Assembly (NCBI GenBank): GCA_011109175.1
Contig: RDEW01000018.1
Span: 555,304 to 619,303 of the forward strand
Direction: 5' to 3'
DNA: 64,000 bases
Source of the DNA: Dicyema japonicum
Taxonomy: Eukaryota; Dicyemida; Rhombozoa; Dicyemidae
The position numbers and the translations under genes are program-made. Positions 11,517 to 25,149 of the stretch are shown piece after piece (the stretch's first letter is position 1; each line of letters opens with the position of its first letter). The notes beneath the pieces are model-generated. The model was not told the origin of the DNA. It saw nothing but the letters and a program-made list of their open reading frames with translations, and did not search any database.

Positions 11517-11902
11517 TCACAATTTATTGTAATTAACGGCATCAAAGACTTTGCGGGCCTTTTTAAGTTGATGGTGCATGTGGAGGAGTTCGCGGATTCG
11601 GGAGTATTTAATATGGTCGTTACGGACAACGAATAGTATGTCGTCGACAGTGATTTTACCATGTGTCCCGAATTTGTAGGCTCTGTCAGTCTGTCGTGTA
11701 AAATTTTCTAATTACCACGTTTTTTATGAATGACAACACGAGATTCTCGAGGATACTGATGGATTCAGGATTGGAGGCTTTCTCATCGCCGAATGCGTAC
11801 ATCATTTGACGAACTATGAATTATATAAAGACTATTACGCTCTTTAACAAACATCCCGGAAATCCTTCCCTGGTACTGGTCCGCGTTGTCATCATCTCCA
11901 GA
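11517..11902 (-). CDS. TAF13: TFIID subunit TAF13 (5' end unresolved)
   Basis: Small histone-fold subunit of the general transcription factor TFIID; it pairs with TAF11. Three exons on the minus strand. The first has DQYQGRISGMFVKE. After a 25-nt intron comes LRQMMYAFGDEK...ISILENLVLSFIKNV. After another 25-nt intron follow YKFGTHGKITVDDILFVVRN and YSRIRELLHMHHQLKKARK, with stop TGA at 11517. This matches the family layout closely (KEL.xMMYGFGD..., then DI.FLIRxD...RAR.LL...ELKRARKAFD). Both introns restore the frame exactly. The ATG must lie in a small upstream exon that I could not fix; an in-frame TAG at the 5' side shows that the exon starts at an acceptor. Each exon is too short to stand out as a long ORF. 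Confidence 0.85.
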
Positions 11903-12106
11903 CTAGAAACATTAAAATTAGTTAGTTAGTTGTTACACTAACAAAACATTAAAATAAAAGAAATTAATTAGGACAACAAACAACCATAACTTAAAATTTA
12001 AATTTAATATTATTTTTTCAAAAAATTTATAAAGAATATAATATTATTATGACGGTGGTTTTCTGGATCAATAAATTTAATTTAAAAGGTCCATTGGTGC
12101 TACCAG

Positions 12107-12345
12107 GTGGCGTAGTGTACCGATAGCTGGGCAAGAAACCTAATGGCCCTCGATTCGAATCTCGCTGCTGTACGATGCTTTGGGTTAACGATTGACACCA
12201 TCATCAGTTATCATTTCCCTACGGAACCGGATCGTCTACTTGAGGACTAAAGCTCAACATAAAGAAAAAAGGTTTCTGCTTTTTCTCTGCTCGAGGTTTC
12301 TGCCATTTATGAGTTCGGCACCTAAAAGAACTCTTTGAAATATTA
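12107..12345 (+). mobile_element. tRNA-like SINE copy
   Basis: ggtggcgtagtg (A-box-like, 12110) and cgattcgaatctcgctgctg (B-box-like, 12150) match the head of SINE1. The downstream body (ctacggaaccggatcgtc, gaggactaaagctc) differs from SINE1. It is either another SINE family sharing the same tRNA-like head or a chimera. Confidence 0.5.
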
Positions 12346-12845
12346 AATAAAACAGAGAGGTCATGTCTTTTAGCTTGATTTATTATATTAAAGTCTCCTT
12401 ACTAATATAGGCCATACTGGCAGACCCTCAGTTCCTCCTTAGTACACCCAGCCATTTATATAAAACAGTAATACTAAATATTAAAAGGTACTTCATTTAT
12501 GAGTGTTGTGGACATCTCCCACCTTTTATGCCTGCCCCGACCACCTGGTATCGTCGTAAAGGATCTTTGGGACCGACTTTCATTGGCAGCGTGCAGACTT
12601 CCTGAATGTTTTTGAAGTCGGGGTTAATTTATAAGTGGAGTAAGGTTGTGAAATAGTCTGTAAACGAAAAGTCGTGTCAAGTACAGGAATCACGTGGCTT
12701 AATGATTGAACTAATCGTTAAAGATTGTATTTCTTCACGAGATCAATAACTTTTCAGAGATACTCATTGGAGATCTAAGGGTCCTCTTTGGTCAGTTCTA
12801 TTTTGGAAATTGTAACCTCTGTTAATCACGTGATGGAAAAGCACT

Positions 12846-13400
12846 TTAGAGCAACCAAAAATATCGAAGTAAATCGAAAACAACCCCTATTTTTGAAAGC
12901 GAGTGATCGAAAAGGAATAAAATCATTACGGAAGATTTGGAGGATCTATGTAATAAAGCGGGTAACACTGAAGTTAAAGAAAACTTCATCTGCAATATTG
13001 TCTTTATTTCACGAATATCACACAATAAAAGTTCAGTGTTACGGTTAATTGCACGAATAACGCACTTTACTTGAGTAATTATGAGATAGCAATAAATGAC
13101 ACAGAAAATCACGGTTGACTGAATCATTGCATTCTTAACGTTGATCCAAGTTGTATTATTCCCATACTCATTGTTTATGCACGGATTGATCAAGGCTCGC
13201 TCTTTGGTGCCTTGATACCTCCTCTTCGCTCACATCTGATTGTCAGAGACAAGACCGAATGATTTCAGATAATCAGTAAGTTTGGAATTATAAAAACTCT
13301 TCTTTTCCCACTTAACACACGCTGAGCATCACCGGAAAGACTTTGATAAAATCTCCTGTTTAATTCGAACCCATAATTATCTCCCTGAATGCTCTCCTAG
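12846..13400 (-). mobile_element. R4/NeSL-like RT fragment
   Basis: On the minus strand, YLKSFGLVSDNQM, KRRYQGTKERALINP and NTTWINVKNAMIQST correspond to the EAFDLVTENQMGTRRRSQGA...WIDVKMAFDSV region of the copy at 1-2713. It holds only the part around the first catalytic Asp, where the Asp itself is changed, and is dead. Confidence 0.55.
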
Positions 13401-13618
13401 ATTCAATTGTGAATTTTTTTTCGAGTACTCTAATTCTGTCTGTAATGACTACAACTACTCTGGTAAATTCCCCCTTTCATGATTTCTTATGTAGTCATTA
13501 AGGAAAAAATATTTTCCATTACTTGATGTTGGTAACTCCCACGTTGAACTATAAAATATTCAAAAATTAATATTATTTTAAGTGAAAATCATGAAAAATC
13601 ATGAGAAAATTAAAATTC

Positions 13619-14367
13619 CTATTTTTTCAATTTCTTAACGGTGCCATTATGGTCGGCAAAAACAACCACGTCTGCCATCCCCAGAAACAAGCCGGTCCCC
13701 ACAACTCCAGGAATCCTCAACAGTTGGAACTCCACATCCTCCCACTTCACATCAATCTCCTCCGGGAATACCCAATCGATGATATAATTCCCATTATCAG
13801 TCACCAGTGGACCACATTTTGCCTTTCCGGCACTTCTCAATGAAACAGACCCCCCAAATCTCTCCCTGATTTGCCGTGATACCAAATCCGCACAAAAACT
13901 GAGAACCTCAATCGGAATTCCTCTCTTCCAATAATCCCCCAGATTATCCACACATTTTCGATCGTCAGCCACAATCACGAAGAGGTTAGAGACGGATGCT
14001 ACTACCTTTTCTTGCACGTGGCAACCACCACCACCTTTGATAAGATTCAATTGGCTATCACATTCGTCGCAACCATCAAAACAAACGTCAATTCGGTCAA
14101 CGTGGTTAATGTCGCGGACTGGGAGACCAAAACGCACAGCAATCCGCGATGCCTCCACCGATGTTGGGTACACATCAATGTTCTCCACGAGGCCTGAGGA
14201 CAGGAGCTCAGCTATATACTCGATCACATAGTAGGATGTGGTCCCCGAACCGAGTCCAACCTTTGAGTTTGACTAAAATTTGGTTTATTTTTTACTTTCA
14301 AGTATTCCTTTACTGCGGTTTTGGAAGCGAGCTTTTTAGCATACTCGTGATCACTATTAGAGAGCAT
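13619..14367 (-). CDS. RPIA: Ribose-5-phosphate isomerase A
   Basis: Interconverts ribose-5-phosphate and ribulose-5-phosphate in the non-oxidative pentose phosphate pathway, in the cytosol. Two exons: 14367-14296 (24 codons, MLSNSDHEYAKKLASKTAV), a 23-nt intron, then 14272-13619. About 241 residues in total. Visible family motifs are VGLGSGTTS near the N-terminus, IDVCFDGCDECD (usual DGADEVD, with the Asp residues kept), LNLIKGGGGC, LGDYWKRGIPIEV, GPLVTDNGNYIIDW and IPGVVGTGLF. All are intact with no frameshift. The start is the first ATG upstream of the splice-joined frame. It is transcribed in the same direction as COX10 but more than 1 kb away. Confidence 0.95.
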
Positions 14368-14532
14368 TTTATTTTATTTTTTAAATATAATTTTGCAAAA
14401 AAATAATTTATTTTATATTAATTTTATAAAAATTATTTTTTCAATTTAAATATATTTTTTTAAAAACGAAATGTTATTAGGCATTAATAATTTCAGGCAT
14501 GTGAAACAAATTGAGAATTACTTCATGTGTTT

Positions 14533-14670
14533 ATGAAAGAATCATCATTTTATTCCGATTTTTCGACAGGGCTAAGCATTTCGGATGTTGTCACAGAAAT
14601 CGGTTGGAAGCAAAATCTGTTCGTCTCCCGGTATATTCCTTATAAAAAACCCAATTTTACTAAATTATAA
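14533..14670 (+). CDS. Short ORF of unknown function
   Basis: A 45-codon open frame from ATG, MKESSFYSDFSTGLSIS...VSRYIPYKKPNF, ending TAA. It lies upstream of and divergent from RPIA. I do not recognise it. A splice-like gtatattcc...attttag within it could extend it. Length alone does not show that it is a gene. Confidence 0.2.
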   Translation: MKESSFYSDFSTGLSISDVVTEIGWKQNLFVSRYIPYKKPNFTKL

Positions 14671-15539
14671 TTTTAGCGTGGAATATTATCAATAATTCTG
14701 AATATAAATCTTAAATAGATTTAAATCTAAATTCGATAATATAAAGCCTTGTTTATCAATATTACCAATCTAATCAACTTTTTACTGGTTTTACTATTCG
14801 TTGATTCTTATGGTGGTCAAGTGCTTGTAGATTTGAACTGTTGGTGTGACTCTGGTGTACTATGTCGTTGTACACTAAATGTCTTTATTTCATCAAAGTA
14901 GTGTAAAGTCTCATTCCTCTTTTTTCTCTTATGTGCGGATAAAAGAGATTTTGGAAACATCATATATGAAAAGTTCCAAACTAAGAAATCCCGTTTGGCC
15001 AAAAATTGGAATCATAGCAACTATTCGAGGAACAAGGTAGTTAGGATATTAATTCTTGTATGTTCATAATCCAACTGGCTCTGAATAATAATCAGAAAAT
15101 TCATAATTTATTTGGAAATTCAACAACAGCCTGCCACCAAGGAGTAGTAATGTTTCCATTATTAAACTTCATGTTAGGCAGAACTTTCAGTACTTTACAA
15201 GTTCACAGACCATGAAAGTATGTCGTAATACACAAGACCACACATGTAGCCGTGATACAGCTAACTACCACATCTAATCCTAAGTCTAATAATTAAATAC
15301 TGAGGTCTGAATTTTATATAAACAAATCTACTAAGAATTCGATCAGCACCGTGAGTTGACTATGTACAGAAATGCAAAACTTCAAGACCAAGATTCCACA
15401 TGCAGTCGGGAAATGGCTAACCACCCCATCTAATGAATATTCCAAGGTCACCATTAAGGATGACTAGGTCACTTCATGGGACGAGACAGATATACTCGCA
15501 CAAAAATCGTATTAGATAGGACTAAGCAAAAATATCAAG
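14671..15539. other. Intergenic region between RPIA and COX10
   Basis: I see no recognisable gene, RNA or repeat in this stretch. The COX10 stop lies at its right end. Confidence 0.4.
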
Positions 15540-16718
15540 TTAAAGCACCCTTTCAGCATATCTAGTGATAGTAAGTATTAGTAAGAGAACAGGGAGATGT
15601 GCCAGAGAAAAGAAAAACAGCTTTCTGGAAGTCTCTCGGTTTGGATTGTTATAAAATCGCAGACACGAGTAAATCAGGTACAAATTAAGCGGAAAACTCA
15701 ACATACTGAAATATAAATTCCCACATCCCAGCAAAGGTCCACCCAGGCTGATCAGAGTCAGATACAAGCTGTGCCTCAGAGAAGCTCCCTTACAGATATC
15801 GGGGTACAGAAAGGAAGTCAATCTGTACCCAGCTAGCGAGTACTCCTGCCTGTAGTTCCAACTGAGAGAGTTGAAGTGAGGAATCTGCCAGCAGTACAAA
15901 ATCCCAGCGAGCACCAAACAACCTAAAATGCTTTCAAAATCCTAACCAGGATCAAACTGTCCCGTTGCCGCATGCCAGCCAATAATTGGGGGGACGGCTC
16001 CGACAAAAGATCCAAGCCACGTGTTCGCGACGTTGTACCGCTTCATTGGTGTGTAAATGAACGAATATAGGACAATGTTTCCCAGAGCAAGCAGGGCAGT
16101 CGTATAGCTAACAAAATAGCTGAGGACTAAGAGTCCCCCGAAGGCTGTCGCAACGGCAAAGGTCAATGCATCCTCAATACTAAGAATAAACTGAGGGGAC
16201 TCAACGATATAGCTGAGCGGACGAGCACTCTGTCTTTGGTTCTGCTCATCTGGGAGTCGAAAGGGACCTCCAGAATCTAAAAGCGATAACTCGGCGGAAA
16301 ACCTGGTTTAATGTCGCGGCGGAGGCAGAGGTGAGGCCGGTCCCCAGTGAGGAGAGCGCGACCAAAAAGGGATCTATTCCATCACACGCGACGAGGTACC
16401 CGACAAATTGGGTCATTACGACAAAACCTGTAAAATATCAAAATTACTGAAAATACTGGTTAATTTGATTTTGCTCAATTTTAATAATATTTTTCCATTT
16501 ATTTTTTTGTCTGTCGAACCCTCATAGATAGCGAGTTGATCGTTGTTTAAAGTAATGTCACGTGGCTTGTCTAAGGACTGCAAAAGTGCAGCAATTTGTC
16601 GGTCCCTAACTGTGAAATTTTCCTTTAGAGTCTCGTCGATGAATCTATTTTCTAATTGTACTTGTCTCATCCTGCTGGACATTCTGGAATTTAGTAAAAA
16701 ACGTGTATATTTTAACAT
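15540..16718 (-). CDS. COX10: Protoheme IX farnesyltransferase, mitochondrial
   Basis: Inner-membrane prenyltransferase that adds a farnesyl group to haem B, giving haem O on the way to haem A of cytochrome oxidase. The start at 16718 begins an N-terminal exon (MLKYTRFLLNSRMSSRM, basic, consistent with mitochondrial import) running to LLKLSKIKLT. Then come VVMTQFVGYLVA, ATLNQ, ILEVPFDSQMSRTKDRVL (the first Asp-rich substrate motif), TPMKRYNVANTWLGS, PPIIGWHAATG, ILYCWQIPHFNSLSW and LFFFSLAHLPVLLL. Introns are 29 (or 20), 26, 26 and 24 nt. Multiple hydrophobic segments fit the nine-helix fold. Frame intact through all exons. Human COX10 has the same order of motifs. Confidence 0.93.
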
Positions 16719-16920
16719 TGATCGTTTAAAAACATCTAATTTTCTTTAGCACAAATTTACCACAAAATCACCACAAAGGAGAAAGATTAATTTCCATAAA
16801 TTTAAATATTCAAATAGAATGTAAATCGTTTAACAATTGTTTTCAAAAAATAATTATTCTTAATTTTTTTTTACAAATAACCTAGGGTACCTTCTGGATG
16901 ATGAATGTGCTCTTATCTCA

Positions 16921-17360
16921 TTACGATTCAGATATAATGTCTGTATGCCACATCCATGCCAATGCGGGGATCAGATTCACTGTTTTTGCCTGCACCCACT
17001 CTCCTGCAGGATAAATACGGGTAGATCTCCCAGACACATATCCTTGAACGAGGTCGTTATACAAGTTTTGGATGCTGTCGGGCACCCTTCTATATTCGAA
17101 CCAGTCGGTCTTTGCTGACATGACAGTAAAGCACCTGATGGGATGACCATCTTCCCTTTTGAAGGCGTGAAACCTCTTGTCTGGGACGTCACCCACACCG
17201 ATAACGCTTAACAGTGTACGAAGAAACTTATAAGAAAATGCCCAACATCCATTGGACTCCGAAACCAATTTTATAACTCATTTGTGAAGCATGTGATGAC
17301 ATACAACAGTTCAAAATCCCAGCGTTCTATGGGAAGGTTATCAAACCAACAACTGAATAT
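16921..17360 (-). CDS. Unrecognised gene, probably multi-exon
   Basis: A 115-codon frame on the minus strand (16921-17268) reads VSESNGCWAFSYKFL...FHAFKREDGHPIRC...TDWFEYRRVPDS...ALAWMWH, ending TAA. Upstream another open piece (CWFDNLPIERWDFELLYV, about 17290-17360) is separated by gttataaaattggtttcggag (21 nt), which fits the local intron type. Within the long frame there are further possible introns, so the true reading is uncertain. I do not recognise the family. It lies just upstream of COX10 in the same direction. Confidence 0.35.
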
Positions 17361-17377
17361 GGTAGAATTACTCCATT

Positions 17378-17600
17378 GAAATCGCCCTAATAATTAGGGC
17401 GATTTTTGTCAATAAAGTCAAAAATTTATATATTTTTTAAAATTGTCTAAAACTTATAAAAATGTGATTTTTAATCAAAAATATTATATAAATCAAAAGT
17501 TATAAAGTCAAAAAAGTAAAAATTTTGGGTAATGTCAAAAAAGGTCAAAATTTAATTTGTTAGGTCAATAAAGTCAAAATTTTATTGATTTATAATTTTT
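17378..17600. repeat. Perfect hairpin plus degenerate gtcaaaa repeats
   Basis: aaatcgccctaa and ttagggcgattt form a 12-bp inverted repeat with a 2-3 nt loop at 17382-17407. It is followed by many imperfect gtcaataaagtcaaaattt-type units to about 17600. Non-coding and very AT-rich. Confidence 0.55.
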
Positions 17601-18724
17601 TATTGCTTTTGAATAAAATACTAGCGTGTCATCAACTGTTATGCCGCATTCTAATCAGGAAGGTCGTTGAAAAGATTAAGACTGTTATCAGAAAACATCC
17701 TGGTGAATTTTCTATCAACTCACGAATTTTCTAACAACAGCTTTTTATTGAGTCTATTATCTAAGAAACATTTCAAACTAACAAGTTTATCATTTTTATT
17801 AGTATTTCACAAGGGCTACTGTAAAAATATCTGATTTTCTTATTCCATTCACCGACTCTACGATCAATGAGGTCACATGCTTAGTCAAATATGATTTTCC
17901 TGGCATAAGTTGAACAGTAAATTTTACAAAACATTTTTGAGGGTATTAGGATACCGTTTTACTTTCTATTATGAAAAAGTGTAGAAAATTTATGCCGAAG
18001 GTAACTTGACCGAAGCTATTTTTAGTTTTTTAATGCATTATTTATTGTTGGAAAAGTTGTTTGATCTACGAAATCGATATAAATTTATGTGAATAAAATA
18101 ATAAATTTCTTGCATAAAAACAGAAAATTTTATTAAAGTTGACTTTCAATCCAAAATAATTCCGGTCAGAAGGGGAAAATTGTCTTGAAATTGTTGAATA
18201 TTATTTTTATTTAGGAAAGAAGAGAGTAATGGTCATATAGCGGCTGCCCTGACTGCGTGGCTATTCTCTATCAGGATGGCGAGCAAGATTCGCTCAAATA
18301 AGTAAAAAATAAGTATAATTTTGATGGAAATATAAAGATGGCTGGAAAGTAATCTATTAAAATGAACTACGGAGTAATTTATCGACTTCTGAAATGTATT
18401 CTCACAAGCTTCTGAAATGTATTCCACCTATTGTTGACGAAAACAAAGTCTCCTACCGCGGAAAGTTCGCGTCCATTTGGCGCGCTTACTTTGTGGTCAT
18501 CACTTGAATTTACATTCATATCTTTACAGGATTGGACAATCGTCCTCTCCACTATGCAATCGTGTTTTCTTTATGCCAGAAGACGGGTCACCTCTTCTCT
18601 TGTCCTGGTTCACCTTAGTTCTCTACAGAACCTGTCAGATCTCTGGGAGCGTCCGCCGTGACTGAAACGTTTTTATTACCCCCGGTTTCTTTCACTTGAA
18701 GAGTATTTCTGGCGCGACATAAAT

Positions 18725-18940
18725 TTTGAAAAGGATTTTCTATCTTTTCCCTGACCAACTCCATTGGTGAAGGTTACCATTATGAAAACTCTTCCACTCA
18801 AGAATGAGACGATTCCGTGACGGTGTGACGAAAACGGAAGAGGGTGGACTTACTTATCCGCTTCTCTTCAGAAGAGGAAGCCTGTAATGGACTATTAGAG
18901 GATGGATTTGGTCGTTTTCCTTCACTTGAAAATACTGGGG
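18725..18940 (+). mobile_element. SINE2 copy 2, 5'-truncated
   Basis: Matches the 3' half of the copy at 9905 (accaactccattggtgaagg, ccattatgaaaactcttcc, ggaagagggtggacttact, gcctgtaatggactatta). The tRNA-like head is missing, as expected for a 5'-truncated retroposed copy. Confidence 0.6.
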
Positions 18941-20329
18941 AAAATAAATTAGGGGACAGAAGATGTCATAGTAACATTCAAGAGTCCATTTCAAATTTTA
19001 CAAAAAATACTTTAAAAAATACTATTTGTCCCCACTAAATTAAAGTGCTGGAGTGTTGATTTCTTTAACGGAATCCCTACCGCCTTATAATGAATCTAAG
19101 AATTGCCTCCAGTTCTAACCTGAACTAGAAAAGGTTATCTTCGTAGTGGAAGTGTCTTGAAGCGACAAAAGGATTATTATTTATCTTTTATCATTTCGGT
19201 AGATCTTTCAAACCTTTCTTAGATAAGATAAAATGACTACAAATGGCTAACTAAATTGTGAAATCCAGGGACGTTGCCTTAGAACACTGAAGATCGGATT
19301 TTTACTACGATATAGAAGCTGGGGACATGATATGTATTCCAGAACATAAGAATTTCAGTCTGAACAGAATATCACTTAAATCCCAAACTGCGCACTTACA
19401 AGACAGAATTATCAATATTTGACTTAAGAAAAATCAATTTTCTATTTATCTTTACTTTGAAAAAAAATTTTTCGGATCACACCAATCCTACAACTCATAA
19501 ACCAAATGCGATTCATTCCAGTAAACAATCTTGAATAAAAAGCAAATCCAAGCTCTTCGTCTCTGTAGACAGCAAATAGAAACATCCTATTTTCTAGGTT
19601 ATATCAGAGTATCTGTCAAGTCTTTGATATTCCTCTAGCATTATGTAAGGGGCTTCAACCAAGTGTTTCTCTTGTGTCTTTCCTTTTTATGAATTTCCCT
19701 AAATTGATTTTAAGACAAGAGGGACGTCAGCACCTCAAAAATAAAATCAATACCAATTGAAATATAGTGTACTTATAAGATATTTGAGTTGTCGAGAAAG
19801 GGGAAATTGATCTTGAGTGGCTAGTCAATCAATCCTCTCCCTTCTCAGAAAATGTATACTCGCAGTTTAAAGTAGACTAGCAAAAGTCACCGGTTCTTGT
19901 ACATACTCAACTCTGGCTTTAGGAATTGGCTGTGTAAGGAGACAACCCATTCTTATAATCGTAGATGCCTGACAAGGTTGGGTTTTCTAGACTAGCTGAA
20001 TAGTCAATGCAAGGCCTGGGTAATTTTAGTAATTATGAACTGGAAAATTAAAACATGACCAATATGGTAAGTCGATTAAGCAATTATCAAGCTATACAGT
20101 AGAATTATGATATTAATAACTGACATTCTTGATAATCACTTTATTATAAACAGGATCCTTTATGGTTGTCTTCAATATTAATTAAACGTGTTGAATATCG
20201 AGTGACATTAACATCTGCTCCATTTATGACGCACGCATAAAATTTAAATTCACTTATTAATTATTAGTGATTTATCACGTGACTCTTCCAAAATTCTACA
20301 ATTCGTTATCTCAGTTATATCTCCCAACA
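18941..20329. other. Gene-free stretch
   Basis: I find no conserved coding exon, tRNA or clear repeat family here. It is AT-rich intergenic DNA between a SINE2 fragment and a SINE3 copy. Confidence 0.35.
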
Positions 20330-20545
20330 TTTTTAAGCCGCGTGACGCTATGTGGTGCTATGTGGCTAATTGGTTGTAAATTTCTTTTTTTTTTCTGATA
20401 GCGTCATTAGATCGCCTTACTCAGAAGACGCCCAATACCTGGTCGGCATTCAAAACGATCCAACTATTCTTTCCAGCGGAAGACAATTTTGTTACCTGGC
20501 GACGAGTTCCGGGTGGCATTGCAGTTTATTTCAAACTGGAAAAAA
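20330..20545 (+). mobile_element. SINE3 copy
   Basis: Head gccgcgtgacgctatgtgg and tggctaattggttg (A-box-like), then the core agcgtcattagatc and gacgcccaatacctggtcgg, then ttacctggcgacgagttcc. The usual tail is missing. A LINE A-type tail occurs at 20690-20760 in the opposite direction. Confidence 0.65.
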
Positions 20546-20689
20546 TATGATTTATGGCATACTTATCATATGGCCTTAAACGAAATGAGGTTTTCTCAAA
20601 TATTTATAAGCCACTGATATTGGAACCGGTTCTGTTCTATGATAAATTCTAACAAACTACAATATTCTGAGAGACTAACGATTCTCTCA

Positions 20690-20765
20690 ATAAAATAATT
20701 CCAAGAACCACTGTAAAACCAAAATAACTAATCACGTGGTCCCAAATCGTTTGAGTAACCCCCAT
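20690..20765 (-). repeat. LINE A-type 3' tail with stem-loop
   Basis: On the minus strand gggaccacgtgattag...tggttttacagtggttcttgg. GGACCAC pairs with GTGGTTC. Compared with the LINE A tail (GATCACG/CGTGGTC), the T-G pair has become C-G. No coding part is attached. Confidence 0.5.
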
Positions 20766-21091
20766 CCATCCCTTGAGCCCACACAAGCCCAAATAGCCGA
20801 AGAACCGAATTAACATGTTGCTGGTAGAATACTCGAAATATTAAGTTTTGTAGAAAAAATTATTTTTTAAAGTCCACGCAAATGTGGTTTGGCAATTTAG
20901 ACCAATTAGCGTGTCAGTCATTTCATGGTGACTTTTATCGACTTTTTGTTGACGTGGAGACAACTTTGAGTTTTATTTATTTTAAACTGAATTATTGTTT
21001 TTAATGTGGCGAACACAAATTTAAATATATTTTTAAAATATTCTAATTTTGTTTAATGTTCCTTACTTTAGCTTCTTAGTGGGAATTAAGC

Positions 21092-23771
<2,680 letters not shown>

Positions 23772-24649
23772 TATGAGTGATCCTGCTATTTTATAAAATT
23801 ATCTTTTTGTGTACATTGTCTCGTGAGTGTTTTGTAAGGAGGTTTATTAGCATGTAGTTCATTAACTCTTTGTTTTATTGTGCGGTTTAATGAGTGCTAC
23901 GGATTAATTGACCATTTGTGGTGATGAAATTAATCGATTTTTTATTTTTAGTTTATTTAGGAGTAGATTACAACATTTCCCCTGCAAGTGACACGAGCTT
24001 ATGGAGTGTCGGTGGGATCCCTGGGAAAACGGTGAGAAGGTGGGAAAGAGGATTTGGGATAACAGAGAGTCCGGTAGTTTGATGGACAATTTGAACTCTG
24101 AAATATTGAGGACATCAACTAACCGAGATCACTGTTGGATGAATGCAGGATCATTGAAAGATTTCCAAATAGTGTGATTTTTCATCGAATCAAGCCATTC
24201 GTTTTATTTATTTCCGTACGATTTACTCTGTTAGAGGCAGAACTGATTGGATGATTTTGGCATTTATACACCATTTCACATTCAAAATGTAACAAAACAA
24301 TCTTTAAAATCCAACTTGAAAGGATGTAGTGGCTGTTTCCCCTGACAACTGCCATCGGTGTCCCGATGCTCATTACTCACTTCGATATCATTGACTCAAG
24401 CGCTCTTAGAAAAGCGCTTTCGATATCATTATTCTCATTTTGAATGTGAAATGGTATCGTTCAATTTTCAGATTATACAGTAAAACATTGAACACGAGGT
24501 TATTTATGCTGCCATTATAAAGATAAATTAATGGTCAACAGTTCATTTTGATTCTGTCACTGTCGAAAGTGTGGGGTTGGAAATTTCTTGCTCGCCCATT
24601 ATCGATGATTTATGTTAGTGAATCTTATTTTCTTCGTTAAATTCAAGTA
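23772..24649. repeat. Intergenic region with a 20-bp inverted repeat
   Basis: No gene seen. accatttcacattcaaaatg (about 24268) is repeated inverted as cattttgaatgtgaaatggt (about 24437). Between them, aagcgct...agcgctt forms a small hairpin near 24400. A related ttctcatttgaatgtgaaatggt lies at 33121. Confidence 0.45.
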
Positions 24650-24835
24650 AACCTGGTGCGTCTCCGCTGCAATCACCACGTGGGTCTCGATGCCTACCTA
24701 TACAAGACGGGAAAGACAAAGTCGCCACATCGTTCTTCATGTACACTCGATGACCAAGGGACAGATCGCCTGTTCTCGTGTCCTTGAATTCTGAGAGGGA
24801 ACAGCCATGCAGTGAGGGTGGCAGCTAACTAATGT
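24650..24835 (+). mobile_element. LINE C-terminal fragment
   Basis: A frame reads LVRLRCNHHVGLDAYLYKTGK...DDQGTDRLFSCP, the H...C-terminal block common at the ends of Jockey/I-type pol proteins, followed by gtggcagctaactaa. Short and broken. Confidence 0.45.
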
Positions 24836-25149
24836 TTTGTTCTTATCATTTTTAATAAAAAATTTATATAGTACCTAAAAAGCATTATAGCATTTATAAA
24901 CCGCAGAGCACTTAAAAAGTTTTAATTTTTGAAAAAACAAAAAAAATAAACATTAATATTAAAAGAAAAAAAAACCAAAGATTTTTAGGTAAGAGGCCAG
25001 GATTGCGAAGGCGTTCCCGCTGATCACCGCCATTTCGAGCTTCCATCACAATCCTTCGCAGGGCTCGCATCTCTTCGAATATCGTAATTATTATTATAGG
25101 CACGTACGCGATGCCAAGATCATGACAAAGCATGTGCAACACGAAAAGT

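Noticed and set aside
14012-14406. Plus-strand ORFs opposite RPIA
   Set aside because: Shadow frames of the well-conserved RPIA exon on the minus strand.
17382-17412. Hairpin followed by T run as a rho-independent terminator
   Set aside because: The window is eukaryotic by introns and gene content, so a bacterial terminator reading is not appropriate.
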